This document shows, piece by piece, positions 34,338 through 43,367 of a stretch of 64,000 nt of DNA. The position numbers and the translations under genes were made by a program. How positions within the stretch are numbered: the first letter of the stretch is position 1; every line of letters starts with the position of its first letter. The DNA comes from DASPJQ01 sp035299065 (lineage in GTDB: Bacteria; Bacteroidota; Bacteroidia; Flavobacteriales_D; UBA2798), in assembly GCA_035299065.1 (NCBI GenBank), contig DATGXI010000095.1:29118-93117 (forward strand), in the 5' to 3' direction. Below the pieces are notes generated by a model. It worked only from the letters and a program-made list of their open reading frames with translations, searched no databases and had not been told where the DNA came from.

Positions 34338-35423
34338 ATGAAACGTATTTCGTGCCTAATGTGCACTATGGCCGTGCTATTTATTAACGGCTGCAAAAAT
34401 AAAAATACCGAGGCATTAATAAGCTCCCGGTTTAACGTAACAAGCCCGGTTAAAAAAGATACCATCATTTTTAAGGATTACGTATGCCAGGTACGTTCCA
34501 TACAACATATTGAATTAAGGGCCCTTGAAAAAGGATACCTTCAGGCCATTTTTGTAGACGAGGGACAATTTGTAAAAAAAGGGCAACTCATGTTCCAGAT
34601 TATGCCACTTGTTTACCAGGCTGAAATGGAGAAAGCCGAAGCTGAGGCGGAGTTTGCCGAGATCGAATACCAGAACACAAAAAATTTAGCCGATAGTAAC
34701 ATTGTTTCAAAAAATGAATTAGCGCTTTCCAAAGCACGTTTCAATAAAGCCAAAGCCGAGTTATCACTGGCAAAAGCTCATTTAGGATTTACCGAAATTC
34801 ATGCACCTTTTGACGGCATAATGGATAGGTTCAATGTAAGACTAGGGAGTCTTGTTGATGAAGGTGAACTTTTATCCACCTTATCTGACAACAGTAAGAT
34901 GTGGGTTTATTTTAATGTACCTGAAGTTGAATACCTGAATTACGCCATTCATTCAAAACATGACAGCCTTTCGCAGGTTAAATTAAAAATGGCAAACGAT
35001 GAGATGTTTGAATACACTGGTATTGTCGAAACAATTGAAGCTGACTTCAACAATGAAACCGGAAACATTTCGTTCCGTGCAACATTTCCTAACCCGGATA
35101 AACTTTTACGCCATGGCGAAACTGGCAACATTCTTATGCCCGTTGTACTTAAAAACGCTTTACTTGTTCCTGAAAAAGCCGTATTCGAGATTCTTGACAA
35201 GAAATACGTTTTTGTGGTTGACGAAAAAAACGTGATTCACTCTAAAGAAATAACCGTAGGCACCGAATTACCCCATTTATCTGTTGTCACATCAGGGCTA
35301 ACCGATAAAGATAAAATCCTTATTGAAGGACTTCGAAAGGTCAGGAACAACCAAACGGTCCGAACCCGCTTCATTTCCCAGGAAAAAGTTCTGTCTGAAA
35401 TGAAAAACCTTCACGCTGAATGA
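34338..35423 (+). CDS. RND efflux periplasmic adaptor (membrane fusion protein)
   Basis: The 361-residue lipoprotein (lipobox in VLFINGCKNKNT) is the AcrA/MexA-type adaptor linking inner and outer membrane components. The barrel-sandwich half-motifs LEKGYLQAIFVDEGQFVKKG and GFTEIHAPFDGIMDRFNVRL flank a helical hairpin (EMEKAEAEAEFAEIEYQNTK), followed by a beta-barrel and membrane-proximal domain. It is followed after 25 bases by the permease. Together the three genes form one tripartite pump. Confidence 0.94.
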   Translation: MKRISCLMCTMAVLFINGCKNKNTEALISSRFNVTSPVKKDTIIFKDYVCQVRSIQHIELRALEKGYLQAIFVDEGQFVKKGQLMFQIMPLVYQAEMEKAEAEAEFAEIEYQNTKNLADSNIVSKNELALSKARFNKAKAELSLAKAHLGFTEIHAPFDGIMDRFNVRLGSLVDEGELLSTLSDNSKMWVYFNVPEVEYLNYAIHSKHDSLSQVKLKMANDEMFEYTGIVETIEADFNNETGNISFRATFPNPDKLLRHGETGNILMPVVLKNALLVPEKAVFEILDKKYVFVVDEKNVIHSKEITVGTELPHLSVVTSGLTDKDKILIEGLRKVRNNQTVRTRFISQEKVLSEMKNLHAE

Positions 35424-35448
35424 CCCCAATTCATTAAAAAAAAAGAAA

Positions 35449-38400
35449 ATGTTCAGTAAATTCATTCAACGACCGGTTCTTGCTATTGCAATTTCCCTGT
35501 CAATTATTTTTCTTGGCTTTCTTGCCATGAACACCCGGCCTGTATCACAGTTCCCTGATATTGCTCCGCCACGCGTAAACATATTTATTGCCTTTCCCGG
35601 TGCCAGTGCCGATGTGCTGGTGAAATCAACGCTTATTCCAATGGAGCGCGCCATTAATGGTGTGCAGGGCATGCAGTACATTATTTCAGATGCAACCAGT
35701 GCAGGTGAAGCAACCATTCAAATTGTATTTGAACCCGGTACCGACCCCAACGCAGCTGTTGTGAATGTTAAAACCAGGGTTGACCAAATCATGAACAATC
35801 TTCCTCCATTGGTGCAACGTGAAGGAATTATTATTACACCCATTCAACCCAGTATGTTGATGTATGTAAATCTCTACAGTACTGATAAAAATGCCGATGA
35901 AAAGTTTTTGTATAATTATGCAAGCGTTAAAATATTACCGGAGCTGCAACGCATTAGCGGCATGGGTAGGGCCCAAATTTTAGGAAGCCGGCAATTTGCC
36001 ATGCGGCTTTGGCTTAAACCTGACAGAATGCGCGCTTACAATATTTCTACCCAGGAAATAATGGATGCCGTAAGTGAGCAAAGCATTATTGGACGACCCG
36101 GGCGTTTAGGGCAGGCTTCAGGCAAAACTGCTCAATCGAAAGAATATGTTTTGATATACAAGGGACGTTTTAATAAACCTGAAGAATATGAAAATATTAT
36201 TATTCGGGCAAATCCAAAAGGGGAAATACTAAGAATAAAGGATGTGGCCGAAGTTGAATTGGGAAGCGAGTTTTTTGATATTTACTCCAATAAAGATGGT
36301 TACCCTGCCGCTTCAATTGTACTCAAACAAAATTTTGGGAGCAATGCCAGTAAAGTAATTGACCAGGTCAAACAAAAGCTGGAAGAACTAAAAAACTATT
36401 TTCCGCCTGGCATGTCATACCAGATTAATTACGATGTATCAAAATTTGTAAACGCTTCCGTTGAAAAAGTCATGCACACACTTATAGAAGCATTTATACT
36501 TGTTGCCCTTGTAGTGTTTCTTTTTCTGGGTGATTTGCGTTCAACACTTATTCCAACACTTGCTGTTCCGGTATCACTAATTGGTACGTTTATATGCATG
36601 CAATTATTTGGCTTAACAATTAACCTGATTACGTTATTTGCATTGGTGCTGGCCATTGGTATAGTTGTTGACGATGCCATTGTTGTTGTAGAGGCCGTAC
36701 ACGCAAAAATGGCCAGTGAACGTTTATCTCCTTATAATGCGGTAAAAAAAGTATTGGGAGAAATTAGCGGTGCCATTATTGCCATTACGCTTATCATGAC
36801 AGCTGTTTTTGTACCCGTAGCTTTCATGAGTGGCCCGGTGGGAATTTTTTACAGACAATTTTCCATCACCATGGCCAGTGCTATTATCTTATCGGGCATT
36901 GTTGCACTTACACTTACACCCGTATTATGTGCCATGATACTTAAAAATACGCATGATTCTCCTGCAAAAAAGTCGCCCATAAACCGATTTATTAATTGGT
37001 TTAATAGAGGCTTTGAAAAAGTAACAGGTCGCTATTCAAGACTTATTCAACTTATAGCAAACCGCAGATTAATCACATTTGGCATGCTTGCCTTATTTTC
37101 AATTGGCATTTTTTCGGTCAATCAGCATTTACCGGCAGGTTTTATTCCCAACGAAGATCAGGGAATGATTTATGCCATTATTCAAACGCCTCCAGGTGCT
37201 ACCTTGGAACGAACAAACGAGGTAAGCAGGGAATTGCAAAAAATAGCATTGGAAATTGACGGAATTGAGTCCGTTTCATCGCTTGCGGGTTATGAAATTC
37301 TTACTGAAGGACGCGGATCAAATGCAGGAACTTGTTTAATTAATTTAAAAGACTGGTCTGAACGACATCAGTCCATGCATGAAATAATTGAGGAATTGGA
37401 GGAAAAATCAAAAAACATTGGAGCAACTATTGAATATTTTGAACCACCAGCCGTGCCGGGATACGGTTCTTCCGATGGTTTTTCATTGCGTATGTTGGAT
37501 AAAAATGGCGAGGTAGATTACCAGGAATTTGATAAAGTGAATACTGAATTCATGGAGGCTTTGCGCAAGCGAAAAGAATTAAGCGGACTCTTCACTTTTT
37601 TTGCAGCCAATTACCCGCAATATGAGCTAATAATTGACAATGAACTGGCTATGCAAAAAGGTGTTTCTATTGGAAAAGCCATGGAAAACCTGGATATTTT
37701 AATTGGCAGCACCTATGAACAGGGTTTTGTACGATTCAATACGTTTTTCAAAGTGTATACACAAGCATCGCCAGAATACCGCAAATTACCCACTGATGTA
37801 TTGAACCTTTTCATTAAAAACGAAATGGGCGAAATGGTCCCCTACTCTTCGTTCATGAAAATGAAAAAAACACAGGGACCAAATGAAATTACCCGCTTCA
37901 ACTTGTATACATCATCTTCCATCAGGGGTGTTCCGGCAAAAGGATACACAACCGGTGATGCAATTAAAGCCATACAGGAAGTGGCTGAACAAACATTGCC
38001 ACAAGGTTATGACATAGCGTGGGAGGGTCTTTCATACGATGAGGCCAACCGCGGCAATGAAGCGCTTTATATTTTTATTGTGGTTCTATTATTTGTTTAC
38101 CTGGTTTTAGCAGCACAATATGAAAGTTTTATTATTCCATTGGCTGTAGTATTGTCACTGCCAGCAGGAGTTTTTGGATCTTTCATGCTGTTGGATATAA
38201 TGGGACTTGCAAATGACATATACGCTCAAATTGGCTTGATCATGCTTGTTGGTTTGTTGGGAAAAAATGCGGTATTGATTGTGGAATTTGCTGTTCAAAA
38301 GCACAATCAGGGAGCAAGCATTCTTGAAGCAGCGGTAGAGGGTGCAAAAGTGCGTTTCAGGCCCATACTCATGACATCGTTTGCGTTTATAGCCGGTCTG

Positions 38401-38679
38401 TTGCCACTGGTTGTTGCAACAGGACCAGGTGCTATTGGAAACCGTACAATAGGATCATCGGCATTAGGAGGTATGTTATTCGGAACATTGTTTGGAGTCA
38501 TCATTGTTCCAGGCTTGTATTTTATTTTCGGAAAATTAGCTGAGGGAAGAAAACTGATAAGAGACCAGGATGAAAATCCACTGAGTGAGGATTTTGTTGA
38601 AAGCATGACTTCTCATTTACAAGAAGAAATTGATAACAATAACAATTCAGAAATAGCGAATCATGAAAAAGAATCATAA
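35449..38679 (+). CDS. RND multidrug efflux permease (HAE1 family)
   Basis: This 1076-residue inner-membrane proton antiporter of the AcrB type has 12 membrane segments and two large periplasmic loops. It begins MFSKFIQRPVLAIAISLSII. The TM4 acid pair is in ALVLAIGIVVDDAIVVVEAV, and the TM10 lysine in VGLLGKNAVLIVEFAV; both relay residues are present, so the pump should be functional. The C-terminus is Asn/Glu-rich. Its stop overlaps the next gene start by 17 bases, indicating coupling. HAE1 members export hydrophobic or amphiphilic drugs; specificity cannot be read. Confidence 0.96.
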   Translation: MFSKFIQRPVLAIAISLSIIFLGFLAMNTRPVSQFPDIAPPRVNIFIAFPGASADVLVKSTLIPMERAINGVQGMQYIISDATSAGEATIQIVFEPGTDPNAAVVNVKTRVDQIMNNLPPLVQREGIIITPIQPSMLMYVNLYSTDKNADEKFLYNYASVKILPELQRISGMGRAQILGSRQFAMRLWLKPDRMRAYNISTQEIMDAVSEQSIIGRPGRLGQASGKTAQSKEYVLIYKGRFNKPEEYENIIIRANPKGEILRIKDVAEVELGSEFFDIYSNKDGYPAASIVLKQNFGSNASKVIDQVKQKLEELKNYFPPGMSYQINYDVSKFVNASVEKVMHTLIEAFILVALVVFLFLGDLRSTLIPTLAVPVSLIGTFICMQLFGLTINLITLFALVLAIGIVVDDAIVVVEAVHAKMASERLSPYNAVKKVLGEISGAIIAITLIMTAVFVPVAFMSGPVGIFYRQFSITMASAIILSGIVALTLTPVLCAMILKNTHDSPAKKSPINRFINWFNRGFEKVTGRYSRLIQLIANRRLITFGMLALFSIGIFSVNQHLPAGFIPNEDQGMIYAIIQTPPGATLERTNEVSRELQKIALEIDGIESVSSLAGYEILTEGRGSNAGTCLINLKDWSERHQSMHEIIEELEEKSKNIGATIEYFEPPAVPGYGSSDGFSLRMLDKNGEVDYQEFDKVNTEFMEALRKRKELSGLFTFFAANYPQYELIIDNELAMQKGVSIGKAMENLDILIGSTYEQGFVRFNTFFKVYTQASPEYRKLPTDVLNLFIKNEMGEMVPYSSFMKMKKTQGPNEITRFNLYTSSSIRGVPAKGYTTGDAIKAIQEVAEQTLPQGYDIAWEGLSYDEANRGNEALYIFIVVLLFVYLVLAAQYESFIIPLAVVLSLPAGVFGSFMLLDIMGLANDIYAQIGLIMLVGLLGKNAVLIVEFAVQKHNQGASILEAAVEGAKVRFRPILMTSFAFIAGLLPLVVATGPGAIGNRTIGSSALGGMLFGTLFGVIIVPGLYFIFGKLAEGRKLIRDQDENPLSEDFVESMTSHLQEEIDNNNNSEIANHEKES

Positions 38680-40093
38680 TTATAAACTGGCAGTAATGCT
38701 TTTATTGCTGGTATTTGTTTGGGGTTGTCACATTCCAAAAAACGCCATGCGGGTTGAAAACAAAAAAATGCCGGGTGGCTATTTCAGATCAACAAATGAC
38801 ACGGTGACATCACCCGTTAAATGGCGGGAATATTTCACAGACCCCGATTTAGTGATATTAATTGATACAGCATTGAAAAATAACCAGGAAATAAACATTG
38901 TTTTACAGGAAATCGAAATTCAAAAAAATGAAATCTTGGCCCGGAAAGGAGAATATTTACCCTCAGTAAGTTTAAAAGCTGCAGCTGGAGCCGAAAAAAC
39001 GGCACGGTATACACGCAACGGTGCAGTGGAAGACAATTTAACCATTGCCGAAGACAAAAAATTCCCTGAACCACTCCCCGATTTTGTGGTGGGAACTTAT
39101 GCCTCGTGGGAATTGGATGTATGGAAAAAAATGCGTAATTCAAAAAAAGCAGCCACAGCCCGGTATTTAGCCAGTGTTGAAGGTCGAAACTTTTCAATTA
39201 CTTACATTGTTGGTGAAATTGCGAGCGCCTATTATGAATTAATGGGCCTGGACAATCATTTAGATATCGTCAAAAAAAATATTGAATTGCAAAAAAGCAT
39301 ATTGGAAACAATTCAAATGGAAAAGGATAATGCTCGTTTAACACAACTTGCCGTTAACAGGTTCCAGGCTCAATTGCTTAATACACAAAACCTGCAATAC
39401 GAAATAAACCAGCAAATAGTACAGGTTGAAAACCGCATCAACTTTTTAGCAGGAAGGTTTCCACAACCTGTAAAAAGAAATTCTGCTAATTTTTATTCTT
39501 TAAACCTTGATTCGGTTAAAACAGGTACGCCATCCCAGCTGCTTGCCAACCGGCCTGATATACGCCAGGCTGAACTGGAATTGCAAGCGGCCAAATTAGA
39601 TGTAAAGTCGGCCAGGGCAAATTTTTACCCATCTTTGAGCTTACAGGCCGGAACTGGCCTACAGTCATTCAAGCCAACGCTTTTACTTAACCCAAAATCC
39701 ATATTATATAATTTAGCTGGCGATTTAGTAGCTCCTTTATTAAACAGGAATGCCATTAAAGCCCTGTATAAAAATGCCAGCGCAACACAAATTCAAGCAG
39801 TATACAAATATGAACAAACACTTTTAAATGCTTACATTGATGTCATGAACAATGTTGCTAAAATCAACAATCTGAAACTGAGTTTTGAAACCAAGTCAAA
39901 AGAAGCAGACATACTTACACAATCAATTACCATTTCTACCAATTTATTTAAATCGGCAAGAGCTGATTATGCCGAGGTTTTACTTACACAGCGCGAAGCC
40001 CTGGAATCTAAAATTGAATTAGTAGAAATAAAAATGAAACTATTGAATGCGAAAGTAAATGTTTACAGGGCCTTAGGCGGAGGATGGCATTAA
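38663..40093 (+). CDS. TolC-family outer-membrane efflux lipoprotein (NodT type)
   Basis: The 476-residue protein has a lipobox (LLLLVFVWGCHIPK, Cys near residue 22) typical of NodT/OprM-type channels. Family patterns visible are WREYFTDPDLVILIDTALKN, FVVGTYASWELDVWKKMRNS, and LLANRPDIRQAELELQAAKL (the diagnostic NRPDIxxAE motif), with long helices at the end of each half. It completes the tripartite pump; its start lies inside the permease end. Confidence 0.94.
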   Translation: MKKNHNYKLAVMLLLLVFVWGCHIPKNAMRVENKKMPGGYFRSTNDTVTSPVKWREYFTDPDLVILIDTALKNNQEINIVLQEIEIQKNEILARKGEYLPSVSLKAAAGAEKTARYTRNGAVEDNLTIAEDKKFPEPLPDFVVGTYASWELDVWKKMRNSKKAATARYLASVEGRNFSITYIVGEIASAYYELMGLDNHLDIVKKNIELQKSILETIQMEKDNARLTQLAVNRFQAQLLNTQNLQYEINQQIVQVENRINFLAGRFPQPVKRNSANFYSLNLDSVKTGTPSQLLANRPDIRQAELELQAAKLDVKSARANFYPSLSLQAGTGLQSFKPTLLLNPKSILYNLAGDLVAPLLNRNAIKALYKNASATQIQAVYKYEQTLLNAYIDVMNNVAKINNLKLSFETKSKEADILTQSITISTNLFKSARADYAEVLLTQREALESKIELVEIKMKLLNAKVNVYRALGGGWH

Positions 40094-40103
40094 AGTCCAT
40101 TGA

Positions 40104-40787
40104 TTATTTCCCGATTTTAGCTAAAAATTCCTTTTTATAGGTTTCTGAAACCGGAATTATTTTGTCTCCAATTTTAATTTCGTCTCTTGCTATACTTTCA
40201 ATTTTTTTAATGGCTACCATGTATGATTTATGTACACGGCAAATGCGGTTTGAGGGGAGCATGGATTCCAATTCTCCAAATGTTTGAAGTGTCATTATTT
40301 TTTTTGAAACCGTATGCAACCTGCGGTAATCACGCATGCCTTCAATGTAAAGAAGGTCTTCTAAAAACACCTTTTCAAGGCGATATTCGGTTTTTACGAA
40401 AATAAAATTAATGTCATTGTTATTTCCTCTTTCTTTGTTTTTTACGGCCTTTTGAACGGCTTGTTCAAAACGCGCAAACGTAAATGGCTTCAATAAATAA
40501 TCGGTAACGTTCAGGTCAAATCCTTTTAACGCGTATTCATGGTAAGCCGTTGTAAGAATAACTTCAGCCTGTATGTTTGACCTTTCCAATAATTCAATTC
40601 CCGACATTTCATCCATGTGAATGTCCAGAAAAATAATGTCAACCTTATTGTTTTGCAGAAATGTTTGCGCCTCTTTTGCATTTTCAAAACAACCCAGTAA
40701 TTCAAGGCCCGGATGCTTTTTAACATAGTCCCTGGTTTTTTCAAGGGCCAGGGGTTCGTCTTCAACTATAATGCAGGTGTGTTTCAC
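40104..40787 (-). CDS. LytTR-family response regulator
   Basis: The 227-residue protein has a receiver domain with phosphorylation site in IIFLDIHMDEMSGIELLE, then VTDYLLKPFTFARFEQAVQK, and a C-terminal LytTR DNA-binding domain (LYIEGMRDYRRLHTVSKKIM; RICRVHKSYMVAIKKIESIA). The start overlaps the kinase end (ATGA). It is the partner of the LytS-type kinase and is convergent with the efflux genes, 10 bases from the channel gene end, so it may regulate them, though autoregulation is equally possible. Confidence 0.94.
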   Translation of the reverse strand: MKHTCIIVEDEPLALEKTRDYVKKHPGLELLGCFENAKEAQTFLQNNKVDIIFLDIHMDEMSGIELLERSNIQAEVILTTAYHEYALKGFDLNVTDYLLKPFTFARFEQAVQKAVKNKERGNNNDINFIFVKTEYRLEKVFLEDLLYIEGMRDYRRLHTVSKKIMTLQTFGELESMLPSNRICRVHKSYMVAIKKIESIARDEIKIGDKIIPVSETYKKEFLAKIGK

Positions 40788-41830
40788 GCCAGCGAAATTA
40801 CCAATTTTACACCATATGTGCCGCCACTTTTACTCACATCAAGGGTATGTTTGCCCGGATACAGTAGTTCAAGGCGCTTTTTGGCCAGGTCGTTACCAAG
40901 ACCACCCTTTAGTTCCTGCGCAGTATGGCCATCCGAATACGTGTTACTGCACTCAAACAGTATCCACTCAGAATCTACTTTGAATTTTACCCGGATGGCC
41001 TTTTCTGCTTTTTTATTTTCAGTGTGTTTTACCGCGTTTTCAATATAAGGCATAAACAGCATGGGAGCAACCAGTGGATTGAAATCGCCTTTTGTTTCAT
41101 AGTGTATATATTCAGGATTACTACTCCGAATTTTTTGAAGTTCCAGGTATTTTTCAATGTTCTCAACCTCTTTTGAAAACGGTACTTTTTCGGTTTGTGT
41201 CTCATACAACATATACCGCAAGATATCAGAAAGCTTATTTAAATAGGTTGAAGCCTGTTCAGGATCTTTACGGATCAATACATCAATATTGTTGATGGTG
41301 TTGAATAAAAAATGCGGATTGATTTGGGCTTTGATCAATTCAAGCTCCATTTGCAGGTTCTTATTTTTGAGTTCTTGCTTGACCTTAATATCTTTATAAG
41401 AAGTAATAAATCCACGAATCACAATTCCCAATACGGCATGTACTCCTGTAATTACACCCATAATAAAGATTATTCCAGGAGAAACTGTTCCTACCATATA
41501 GAAGCCCGTAATTAAATAAACAACAAGAAATACCGTATAATTGGCAACAAAAACAGAAAGAACCCCTAAGGCTATAAGTTGCCAGATTTTTTTCCGTTGA
41601 AAGAATCGAGGATAAAGAAAAAGATAACTGGTATAAAATGCAATGGCCGAGTTTAGGAAGAAGCAAATAAGTAAAAACCCAATATTACCTGCAGTGAATA
41701 CCGTATTGGCGTAAGGTAAACCATTTTCATCCTTCACATCAATGGTATAGGCAAAAACCGCAAAGGCAAATAAAAACGTATAGGCCATCCAATACGCTAT
41801 GTGAATTAACACAACTACAAATTTGTTCAT
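40784..41830 (-). CDS. LytS-type sensor histidine kinase (PF06580 type)
   Basis: The 348-residue protein has an N-terminal block of about four membrane helices (residues about 1-145), a short coiled linker, and the kinase motif INPHFLFNTINNIDVLIRKD, which includes the phosphoacceptor His. The ATPase region shows FMPYIENAVKHTENKKAEKA and a G-box GGLGNDLAKKRLELLYPGKH. It overlaps the response regulator gene by four bases, the usual pair arrangement in Bacteroidota. The signal is unknown. Confidence 0.93.
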   Translation of the reverse strand: MNKFVVVLIHIAYWMAYTFLFAFAVFAYTIDVKDENGLPYANTVFTAGNIGFLLICFFLNSAIAFYTSYLFLYPRFFQRKKIWQLIALGVLSVFVANYTVFLVVYLITGFYMVGTVSPGIIFIMGVITGVHAVLGIVIRGFITSYKDIKVKQELKNKNLQMELELIKAQINPHFLFNTINNIDVLIRKDPEQASTYLNKLSDILRYMLYETQTEKVPFSKEVENIEKYLELQKIRSSNPEYIHYETKGDFNPLVAPMLFMPYIENAVKHTENKKAEKAIRVKFKVDSEWILFECSNTYSDGHTAQELKGGLGNDLAKKRLELLYPGKHTLDVSKSGGTYGVKLVISLA

Positions 41831-41921
41831 GAGTATTTATTTTATTTGTTCAAAATTACCCTATTTGGGCAGGTTAAAAAAACAAACTTCGCCATATTGG
41901 TGCATTTGTCTGCAAAACCTG

Positions 41922-41929
41922 TATTTTTG
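41922..41929 (+). promoter_or_regulatory. Bacteroidota -7 element upstream of DUF1569 gene
   Basis: TATTTTTG fits TAnnTTTG and lies 26 bases before ATG 41956. TTGG at 41897-41900, 21 bases upstream, is a possible -33 box. Confidence 0.45.
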
Positions 41930-41955
41930 CCTTTGAAATATGTTATACCCAACAC

Positions 41956-42402
41956 ATGAAATCAGTTTTTGAGCCATCAACCCGCCAGGAATTAATCACC
42001 CGCATTAATTCATTAAGTGCGCAACATACTGCACAATGGGGAAAAATGGATGTTTTTCAAATGGCCAGGCATTGCACGCATGCCGAAGAAATGTACCACG
42101 GCACTTTAAAAATAAAACGTGTTTTCATTGGTCGCCTTATTGGAAAAATGGTGTTAAAGAAATTTATTAAAGATGAAAAGCAGTTGAGCAAAAATTCACC
42201 AACAGCAGCTGTTTTAAATACAAAGGATACAAGTGGCGATTTAGAGATTCAAAAAAAAGAATGGATAAGGCGCGTAGAGCAATTTGGCGAGTTTAACAAT
42301 CCACATTTTGTTCACCCGTTTTTTGGCCCCATGACAAAAGAAGAAATTGGTGTTTTTGCCTACAAACACGATGACCATCACCTTCGGCAATTTGGGGCCT
42401 GA
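41956..42402 (+). CDS. DUF1569 (DinB-like) protein
   Basis: This 148-residue protein is DinB-superfamily-like (DUF1569). The segments HCTHAEEMYHG, FFGPMTKEEIGVFAYKH and KHDDHHLRQFG carry the three conserved His/acid positions that bind a metal ion in this fold. Metal-dependent thiol-transfer is a typical activity of the wider superfamily, but the substrate is unknown. It diverges from the kinase gene. Confidence 0.85.
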   Translation: MKSVFEPSTRQELITRINSLSAQHTAQWGKMDVFQMARHCTHAEEMYHGTLKIKRVFIGRLIGKMVLKKFIKDEKQLSKNSPTAAVLNTKDTSGDLEIQKKEWIRRVEQFGEFNNPHFVHPFFGPMTKEEIGVFAYKHDDHHLRQFGA

Positions 42403-42531
42403 ACCTTAAAAAATCAGGATATTCAAAACAACCTCAGCGAATTAAAAATTTCGCGTTTCATTTTTTCCCATTCAAAAAAAATGTATCTTGACACATAAAT
42501 CAATGATACCTTAAACTCTAAAAACATACCC

Positions 42532-42969
42532 ATGACTGAAAAAACCGACTTTGTAGTTTATTATGGAAGCGTACTTATGAACTCAAGTGCACCTATGAAA
42601 CATTGCGATGCCTGCGTAATAGGAACCAAAAACTATATTTTTTTCGTGCCAAAACAAACAGTTGGCATATATGCCATTTTAACCACCTGGAAAAACCATA
42701 AGTTTTTTGAAGGTGTTAGTGTTGAAGAAGGTGTAAAGAATTTTATTGCATCCTGCTCGTCAATTGACCAACTTGAAAAAGGGCTTATTGCGCTTTTGGA
42801 AGATGACCCTAAATATGTACATAAGTTAAGCGATTTAAAATCATTTAAGTTTCGCGGATTTTTAGGCAAACACACTGTACGCATGAGTACAGGAGGAATG
42901 AACTGGACCTCGGTATCGCCAAAAGGAAAAGGAACAAGCAAGGAAATGAGATCGTTTTACGGGCAATAA
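42532..42969 (+). CDS. protein of unknown function (145 residues)
   Basis: The protein has no signal or membrane segment. It contains a beta-rich N-terminal part (VVYYGSVLMNSSAPMKHCDA; YIFFVPKQTVGIYAILTTWK) and a Lys/Gly-rich C-terminus (FKFRGFLGKHTVRMSTGGMN). I do not recognise the family. It is followed after 11 bases by the zinc-ribbon-like membrane gene, likely the same transcript. Confidence 0.7.
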   Translation: MTEKTDFVVYYGSVLMNSSAPMKHCDACVIGTKNYIFFVPKQTVGIYAILTTWKNHKFFEGVSVEEGVKNFIASCSSIDQLEKGLIALLEDDPKYVHKLSDLKSFKFRGFLGKHTVRMSTGGMNWTSVSPKGKGTSKEMRSFYGQ

Positions 42970-42980
42970 AAGAAAAGTGA

Positions 42981-43313
42981 ATGAATACATATGTAGACCT
43001 TGTTGGAACAACCGAATCGCTTACTGCAGAGCCCTGTAAAGTATGCTCTGAGAAAGTAAAATGCACGTACCAGGTTGAGCAAAGTTATATAGCATTGTTG
43101 TTTCTTCCCTTGTTTCCGACAAAGCGAACCATTTACCGCGTTTGCTCAAATTGCAGTGCCCGGTTAAAGGTAAAGCCAACCGACCAGGATTATGCCTGGG
43201 TGAACGAAACCATTCCAAAACGATTTAATTTTAAATACTACTGGGGCATTGTTGCATTAGCAGGTCTTGCTTTTTTGCTTTGGAGATGGTATAACAGCGT
43301 AATGCAGTCGTAG
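42981..43313 (+). CDS. small zinc-ribbon-like membrane protein
   Basis: The 110-residue protein has two CxxC pairs (PCKVCSEKVKC and RVCSNCSARLK, about residues 17-27 and 51-61), fitting a zinc-ribbon-like metal site, and one C-terminal membrane helix (about residues 88-104, IVALAGLAFLLWRWY). Tail-anchored topology with the ribbon probably in the cytosol. Function unknown. Confidence 0.7.
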   Translation: MNTYVDLVGTTESLTAEPCKVCSEKVKCTYQVEQSYIALLFLPLFPTKRTIYRVCSNCSARLKVKPTDQDYAWVNETIPKRFNFKYYWGIVALAGLAFLLWRWYNSVMQS

Positions 43314-43367
43314 CATATTTAAACAATTATTTTATCCCTGATTTACAAAGTTCCTGTTACGGAAGGA

